Shown piece by piece: positions 6,959-10,475 of a stretch of 10,475 nucleotides of DNA (positions are counted from its first letter, which is position 1; the number at the start of each line of letters is the position of its first letter). The DNA lies in assembly GCA_937928665.1 (NCBI GenBank), contig CALFVM010000077.1:1-10475 (forward strand). The letters run 5' to 3'. The stretch comes from an uncultured Candidatus Methylacidiphilales bacterium. Lineage in GTDB: Bacteria > Verrucomicrobiota > Verrucomicrobiia > Methylacidiphilales > CALFVM01. A program made the translations under genes and the position numbers. The notes under the pieces are model-generated. The model was given only the letters and a program-made list of their open reading frames with translations, made no database searches and was not told where the DNA came from.

Positions 6959-7014
6959 CCTCTCCTCAACTCAATGGAAACCGTCACGGTCCATTCGCCC
7001 GCGCGGTGACACAA

Positions 7015-7048
7015 AAACCCGCCGGAGCACGACGCTTCCGGCGGGTTT
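7015..7048 (-). terminator. Rho-independent terminator of the PEP-CTERM gene
   Basis: A perfect 12-base-pair stem (7015-7026 with 7037-7048; core CCCGCCGGA/TCCGGCGGG) with a 10-base loop. On the minus strand the stem runs into TTTTTG. It starts 20 bases after the stop of the gene ending at 7068. It may also stop readthrough from the LOG gene on the plus strand, but the T-run there is short. Confidence 0.88.
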
Positions 7049-7067
7049 GAAAACGACTTGGCCCTGT

Positions 7068-7925
7068 TCAGGCTTGGCGTTTGCGGCGGAGACCCACCCC
7101 TGCCAGTAGCCCACCTCCGACAATCAACAATGCCCAAGTGGAGGGCTCCGGAATCATCACCCAGTCGATCGTCGCAGTCAGTGCCGACTGGCCATCAACC
7201 GTCAGCATGGAAAGGTCGGTCGCATTCTGGTTCAAGGCAAAGAACGCGCGCCGGGCGGGAGCGGGAATTCCGGAAGCCAGACCGCCAAACTGATCCCCCA
7301 CTTCCCAGAGAAATGCCGCAGGAAGCCCATTACGCGTTCCTCCCGTATTATTGCTGTTAAAAGACGCGAGCGTGATGCCGTCTCCGGCACTGCCGCTTCC
7401 CGAAGGAGATTGAATGGTAGTGGTGTGCACATACCAGTCAGCCGCGCCCACGGTCAATCCCAGCGGATTCGTGGCCACATTCACATCGTCTCCCGCGGAT
7501 CCGCCCAGTGTCGTATCGAAGGCCCCGGTGTGAGAAAACCAGCCCAATCGGTCGTTGCGCGTCTGATAGGGTGAGATCGACAGAATCGGCGCATTCAAAT
7601 TAGCCCAGTTTGTCCGGATAGTGGCATTATTCAGCGTGCCGCTGCCTGCTGAACGTCCGAGGACGACGAGATCAAAAGTCTCTAACGCTTGCTTGACGGT
7701 GAACCCGGGTCCCCCGATCCCTTCCGACCAGGCATTCGCCGTGGTTGAGATGTCCGTGACATTGACCGTGTTCCCGGTTGTGGTTGAGGTCACTGTGCCG
7801 AAACCACCCAAATAGGACGTGAAGGCCGCATTGGTATCTCCAATGTAGAGCACGGTCTGAGCTTGCAGAGAGGACGTCGCCCAGGCCGCAAGGCCCAAGG
7901 CAAGGCAGAAAGCGAGTCGTTTCAT
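7068..7925 (-). CDS. PEP-CTERM sorting-domain exported protein
   Basis: A 285-residue exported protein. It has a Sec signal peptide (MKR, hydrophobic LAFCLALGLAAWA, likely cut after LQA or nearby), a Gly/Ser/Thr/Asn-rich body, and a classic C-terminal PEP-CTERM tail: IPEPSTW (258-264), a hydrophobic helix (LLIVGGGLLAGVGL) and basic RRKRQA. Such tails are recognised by exosortase in exopolysaccharide-producing Gram-negative and PVC bacteria. The body starts VLYIGD, has FDLVVLGRSAGSG and a late RRAFFALNQNATDLSMLTVDGQSALTATIDWV segment, which resembles the ThuA/class I amidotransferase-like fold; this is inference and no catalytic residues are assigned. ATG 7925 is chosen; TTG 7934 is an alternative with AGGA at a better distance. 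It is divergent from the regulator gene and has its own terminator. Confidence 0.88.
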   Translation of the reverse strand: MKRLAFCLALGLAAWATSSLQAQTVLYIGDTNAAFTSYLGGFGTVTSTTTGNTVNVTDISTTANAWSEGIGGPGFTVKQALETFDLVVLGRSAGSGTLNNATIRTNWANLNAPILSISPYQTRNDRLGWFSHTGAFDTTLGGSAGDDVNVATNPLGLTVGAADWYVHTTTIQSPSGSGSAGDGITLASFNSNNTGGTRNGLPAAFLWEVGDQFGGLASGIPAPARRAFFALNQNATDLSMLTVDGQSALTATIDWVMIPEPSTWALLIVGGGLLAGVGLRRKRQA

Positions 7926-7984
7926 GAGATCCAATTAATTCCTATCGTTAGTATTCGCCAGCTCTGCGGGGGCTGGGCTTGATT

Positions 7985-7990
7985 TTGACA
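7985..7990 (+). promoter_or_regulatory. Candidate -35 box of the regulator gene
   Basis: A perfect TTGACA lies 24 bases before the regulator ATG. No good -10 hexamer is seen at 16-18 bases (8007-8013 reads roughly ATCGTTT), so the promoter is tentative. The palindrome at 7994-8009 would sit in its spacer, a classic repressor position. Confidence 0.4.
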
Positions 7991-7993
7991 GAT

Positions 7994-8009
7994 GATTGTG
8001 GCCACAATC
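7994..8009. promoter_or_regulatory. 16-base perfect palindrome, candidate operator
   Basis: GATTGTGG followed by its exact reverse complement CCACAATC. Further matching positions outside the core (7992/8011, 7990/8013, 7989/8014) extend it imperfectly to 7989-8014. It lies between the divergent PEP-CTERM and regulator genes, 5 bases before the regulator ATG. Dyad symmetry of this size and place suits a dimeric GntR/LacI-type regulator acting on its own gene and possibly on the PEP-CTERM gene. Confidence 0.7.
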
Positions 8010-8014
8010 GTTTG

Positions 8015-9799
8015 ATGAGTCGTTCGGCCCTCCGCTCCCGGTTGGAGGCCGAGTTTTTACAATCCGGTTTGCCCCCGGGCACTCCGCTGCCGTCCGCGAG
8101 GGAGTTGGCCCGCCGCTGGGGCGCGGATTTTTCCCAAGTCAGCCGCAGCATCAATGAATTGGTGGCGGCCGGGCACTTGGTCCGCCTGAGCCGGAGGCGA
8201 GTGCAGACGGGCCCGCGCCGGGTGGCTTTGGCCCCGATCGGTGTGCTCGACACCATCCCGGGCGTGGTCGATGAGGCGCGGGAATTGGCCCAGCTCTTCG
8301 GTGCGCCATGCCGGGCGATTCCCGGCTCCGACATCACGCGCATCGATGCCGAGATTCTGGCAGCTTTGGATGCCGGGGTGGGCGGTTTCTTTCTCTGGCC
8401 GGGAGGCATGGTCGGCAGCGTGTTGCAACAGGTCCTGGCCCGTCGCATCCCGGTGGTCATGGGAGACGCGCCGCGGCCTGGGACCAGTTGCGTGCGCGGC
8501 CACAACCGGGAGATCGGACGCATGGCCGCGGCCCATCTGCTGGAGCTGGGCCATCGGCGGCTGGTCTTTGTCACCCCGGACCCCAAGAGCCAGTCGATCC
8601 GGCAGGAACGTTGGGAAGGCGTTCTTGAAGCCTGCCGGGAAGCCGGACTTCCCCGGAAATCGGCAACGCTCTGGGTGGTGGAGCGGGAAGACTTGGCCCG
8701 GCGTTGGCCGGAAGCTCGCACGCAATGGGCGAAAACTACCGGATGGGTGACTGCGACTGGCGAACACGCCCTGCTCCTTTCCGAGGCCCTGGCCCGGGCG
8801 GGAACCCTGCCGGGTCGGGACATCTCTCTGATCTCCTGTCAGGACCATCCAGGATGCAGCCGGGCGCGGGTGCCGATTACCGCCGTGACCGTGGGCGACC
8901 GAGAAGTGGCCCGGCTGGCGACGGTGGTTTTAATCAAACACATGCGATCCTTAGCCGCCACCGGACACATGGGCGAGTGCCTGGAGGTCTTGGTCCAGCC
9001 GCACTTGCGCCCCCGCGCCTCATCCGCATCCCCTCCCGGTGTCCGACCCGTGCCACCAAGTTCTCCGGCCACCGTCTCGTCCGCGCCAGCCAGTCCATGG
9101 AGCCAGTTGGGGGAAGAGAAGCGTCGACACCTCGTCTCGGCCCTGCTGGCCCGTCCCCATCCCTGGCTTTCCGCGCATCCCCAGGTGACCTTTTCTCCTG
9201 TCCCCCTGCGCCGCTTGGTCAACCAATGCCGGGAACGACATCATCAATGGTTAGGCGACTTGCCCCTGCTCCACCTCCCCGGCGGACGCCACACCTTTCA
9301 CGGAATTGACTACGAGGTGTTGCCGCCGCAGGCACGGGGCGACGTGGTGGTCCTGCGCAACCCCAGGCTCCATTCAGGCAAAAAAAAGCTCCCGGACTCA
9401 CTGACACTTTCCCTGCCCGGTCCGTGCCGCGCCCTGGCCTTCCTCTGGGGCGCGGGTTTTATCCAACGAGCGGAGGTGCTGGGGCGAGTGGTTTTCCACC
9501 CGGCCCAGGGACGACCCGAACGCCACGATATTCGAGCAGCGGGCCCAACAAGCTCCCCGGAAGCCGAAGTGCAGGACTGGTGGCCCACCGCAGCGCGGAT
9601 CGAAAATGAGCGCACCCTTCCCGTGCCCATCACCGCCGACGGCGACCCCTTGGCCTACGAACGCTACCTCTACTCCTGGCTCTGGCCGCTGCGCCGCCGC
9701 TGGCCCCAAGGCGGCACGCTGGAGATCACCTTCCTCGCCCGCAGCCCAGCCGCCCTGGCCCTGGTCGCCCTCACCCGCATTGACGAGCAACCATCTTGA
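8015..9799 (+). CDS. GntR-type HTH / LacI-type sensor regulator with C-terminal DWW domain
   Basis: A 594-residue transcription factor in three parts. Residues about 3-66 are a GntR-like winged helix (LPPGTPLPSARELARRWG, VSRSINELVAAGHLVRL). Residues about 73-331 resemble the LacI/periplasmic-binding sensor fold (RRIPVVMGDAPRPG, MAAAHLLELGHRRLVFVTP, the SLISCQDHPG strand, PITAVTVGDREVARLA). A Pro/Ser-rich linker follows (332-362). Residues about 412-590 look like a beta-rich domain with LHLPGGRHTFHGIDYEV, VQDWWP (D521-W-W) and YLYSWLWPLRR, a pattern I associate with PVC-group sugar-related proteins. Ligand unknown; a carbohydrate is an inference. ATG 8015 is chosen because an upstream in-frame TTG (7979) would place the palindrome inside the coding region. 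It has no Shine-Dalgarno. It probably controls itself and the divergent PEP-CTERM gene. Confidence 0.8.
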   Translation: MSRSALRSRLEAEFLQSGLPPGTPLPSARELARRWGADFSQVSRSINELVAAGHLVRLSRRRVQTGPRRVALAPIGVLDTIPGVVDEARELAQLFGAPCRAIPGSDITRIDAEILAALDAGVGGFFLWPGGMVGSVLQQVLARRIPVVMGDAPRPGTSCVRGHNREIGRMAAAHLLELGHRRLVFVTPDPKSQSIRQERWEGVLEACREAGLPRKSATLWVVEREDLARRWPEARTQWAKTTGWVTATGEHALLLSEALARAGTLPGRDISLISCQDHPGCSRARVPITAVTVGDREVARLATVVLIKHMRSLAATGHMGECLEVLVQPHLRPRASSASPPGVRPVPPSSPATVSSAPASPWSQLGEEKRRHLVSALLARPHPWLSAHPQVTFSPVPLRRLVNQCRERHHQWLGDLPLLHLPGGRHTFHGIDYEVLPPQARGDVVVLRNPRLHSGKKKLPDSLTLSLPGPCRALAFLWGAGFIQRAEVLGRVVFHPAQGRPERHDIRAAGPTSSPEAEVQDWWPTAARIENERTLPVPITADGDPLAYERYLYSWLWPLRRRWPQGGTLEITFLARSPAALALVALTRIDEQPS

Positions 9800-9801
9800 A
9801 A

Positions 9802-9961
9802 AAGGCCATTTCACCGTGAAGACCATGAAGTGTTGGCAGAGGGGTGCCACTTCAATCCCACATTCTCTCTCACCAACGCTCCGCCCCTTCTCCCTCCCCT
9901 CCCCAAAAAGCTTTTGCCTCTCCTTCATGTTCTTCGTGCGCTTCACGGTTAAAGATGCCTT
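9802..9961. repeat. Inverted-repeat element with 9-base repeat, copy 2
   Basis: The right arm (9923-9961) has nonamers CTTCATGTT, CTTCGTGCG, CTTCACGGT and a tail TAAAGATGCCTT. The left arm (9802-9830) is an imperfect reverse complement: AAGGCCATTTC, then ACCGTGAAG and ACCATGAAG. Between them lie a bulged hairpin at 9828-9852 (AAGT..GGCA / TGCC ACTT) and a pyrimidine-rich stretch (about 9858-9904). The whole interval can fold as a long stem-loop. No transposase is nearby. It resembles a REP- or MITE-like non-coding unit; it begins just after the regulator stop and may also act as its transcript end. Confidence 0.55.
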
Positions 9962-9984
9962 AGTTTTGCCTGCGGGCACCAGCC

Positions 9985-10018
9985 TTGACAAATCAACCGG
10001 TTCAACTAGTTTATATAC
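9985..10018 (+). promoter_or_regulatory. Promoter of the toxin-antitoxin operon with centred palindrome
   Basis: TTGACA (9985-9990), a 16-base spacer, then TAGTTT (10007-10012); TTATAT (10011-10016) overlaps it as an alternative -10. The palindrome AACCGGTT (9995-10002) sits exactly in the centre of the spacer and is a natural site for antitoxin autoregulation. With TAGTTT as -10, transcription would start at or next to the ATG (10019), so the messenger may be leaderless, in line with the lack of a Shine-Dalgarno. Confidence 0.5.
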
Positions 10019-10249
10019 ATGAAAGTCCGGGAAGTCGGAGCCTTTGAAGCGAAAACGCACTTGTCTCAACTGTTGGACGAAGTGGAGCAGGGCGCGCAGA
10101 TCACAGTGACGCGTCACGGCAAGCCCGTGGCACAAATCATTCCCGCGCCCAAGAAAAAGCGGGCCCGATTCGGCTGCGCCAAAGGCCCCGGCTTCTACAT
10201 GGCACCCGACTTTGATGCTCCGCTGGATGTCTTCAAGGACTACATGTGA
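10019..10249 (+). CDS. Type II antitoxin, Phd/YefM (prevent-host-death) family
   Basis: A 76-residue antitoxin that binds and neutralises the PIN toxin encoded next to it and represses their common promoter. Residues 1-45 are the Phd/YefM DNA-binding fold: VGAFEAKTHLSQLLDEVEQG, ITVTRHGKPVAQIIP. A basic linker KKKRAR follows, then a toxin-binding tail with MAPDFDAPLDVFKDYM, similar to the DDFDAPL-type tails of VapB-like partners. ATG 10019 is the start; there is no ribosome site, but a promoter lies directly upstream. The TGA (10247-10249) overlaps the toxin's GTG as GTGA, so the two are translationally coupled. The pair is of a kind often exchanged between bacteria. Confidence 0.92.
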   Translation: MKVREVGAFEAKTHLSQLLDEVEQGAQITVTRHGKPVAQIIPAPKKKRARFGCAKGPGFYMAPDFDAPLDVFKDYM

Positions 10250-10475
10250 GCTGGCTGGTGGACACCAATGCGTGGATCGGATTTTGGAATGGAGACCCGA
10301 AATTTGGCACCGAGGCAAAAGCCATCATGGTGGAGAACCCGGATGACTGCTTCATTAGCGTCGCCAGCCTGTGGGAAGCGTCAATCAAACTGGGTCTGGG
10401 AAAATTAAAGCTGCCCTACGATTTGCGCCGGGACCTGCCCCGTCTGCTGGACGACAATGGCTTTTCGGTCTTGGA
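10246..10475 (+). CDS. VapC-like PIN-domain toxin, 3' end missing
   Basis: A probable ribonuclease toxin, 76 residues visible and cut by the window end (family length about 125-140). The start GTG 10246-10248 overlaps the antitoxin stop. The first residues WLVDTNAWIGFW contain the first PIN acidic residue (D6). ISVASLWEASIKLGLGKLKLP (37-57) carries the second acidic residue (E44) and is the hallmark of the PIN subgroup paired with Phd-type antitoxins. The later aspartates of the metal site lie beyond the window. No frameshift is seen in the visible part. Confidence 0.9.
   Translation, partial: MSWLVDTNAWIGFWNGDPKFGTEAKAIMVENPDDCFISVASLWEASIKLGLGKLKLPYDLRRDLPRLLDDNGFSVL

Larger units (their letters stand above)
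6843..7067. other. Non-coding interval between LOG and PEP-CTERM genes
   Basis: 225 bases between two convergent stops. I find no credible gene. It holds a pyrimidine-rich stretch (about 6888-6922), a three-unit 9-base repeat (6920-6946), an imperfect hairpin at 6973-6995 (AATGGA/TCCATT and CCG/CGG arms) and a strong terminator (7015-7048). Confidence 0.7.

Noticed and set aside
7979..8014. TTG-started extension of the regulator by 12 codons
   Set aside because: It would put the 16-base palindrome and the TTGACA inside the coding sequence, and the added residues are not part of the winged-helix domain.
9398..10318. Minus-strand open frame of 306 codons across the regulator end and the toxin-antitoxin genes
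   Set aside because: It crosses an intergenic repeat and several well-supported plus-strand genes, and shows no protein family motifs.

Overview
The window is high in G+C and gene-dense. It looks like a chromosomal segment of a Verrucomicrobiota-like (PVC group) bacterium. The evidence is a PEP-CTERM exosortase substrate next to a GntR/LacI-type regulator whose C-terminal domain (with a DWW motif) I associate with Verrucomicrobia and Planctomycetes, frequent GTG/TTG starts, and weak Shine-Dalgarno sites. This assignment comes from pattern memory, not from a search.

Layout. (1) Bases 1-917, plus strand: the 3' part of an ATP-type 6-phosphofructokinase gene. (2) Bases 968-5772, minus strand: a compact run of seven genes, read in the order zinc-site-less homocysteine S-methyltransferase-like protein, two-helix membrane protein of unknown function, PgsA-like CDP-alcohol phosphatidyltransferase, Der GTPase, YbjQ-family protein, membrane-anchored YbjQ-family protein, PrsW-family membrane protease. 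Four of the six junctions overlap (GTGA, ATGA, TGATG, ATGA), so they are probably translationally coupled. (3) Bases 5802-6842, plus strand: a LOG-family Rossmann protein, divergent from the operon with only about 29 bases between the starts. (4) Bases 6843-7067: non-coding, holding a 9-base-period repeat and a strong terminator. (5) Bases 7068-7925, minus: a secreted PEP-CTERM protein. (6) Bases 8015-9799, plus: the fusion regulator, with a 16-base perfect palindrome just before its start. (7) Bases 9800-10018: an inverted-repeat element carrying the same 9-base repeat, then a promoter. (8) Bases 10019-10475: a type II toxin-antitoxin pair (Phd/YefM antitoxin and VapC-like PIN toxin), the toxin cut by the window end.

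How the genes may work together. The seven-gene operon mixes core functions (ribosome assembly GTPase, phospholipid head-group synthesis) with envelope-related accessory proteins (PrsW protease, YbjQ pair). A link to envelope homeostasis is an inference. The PEP-CTERM gene and the regulator share a short divergent control region with a clear operator candidate, so the regulator may control both itself and the exported protein. The most unusual items are the methyltransferase-like protein with both zinc-cysteine sites replaced, the three-part regulator with its operator, and the repeat element found on both sides of the PEP-CTERM/regulator pair.
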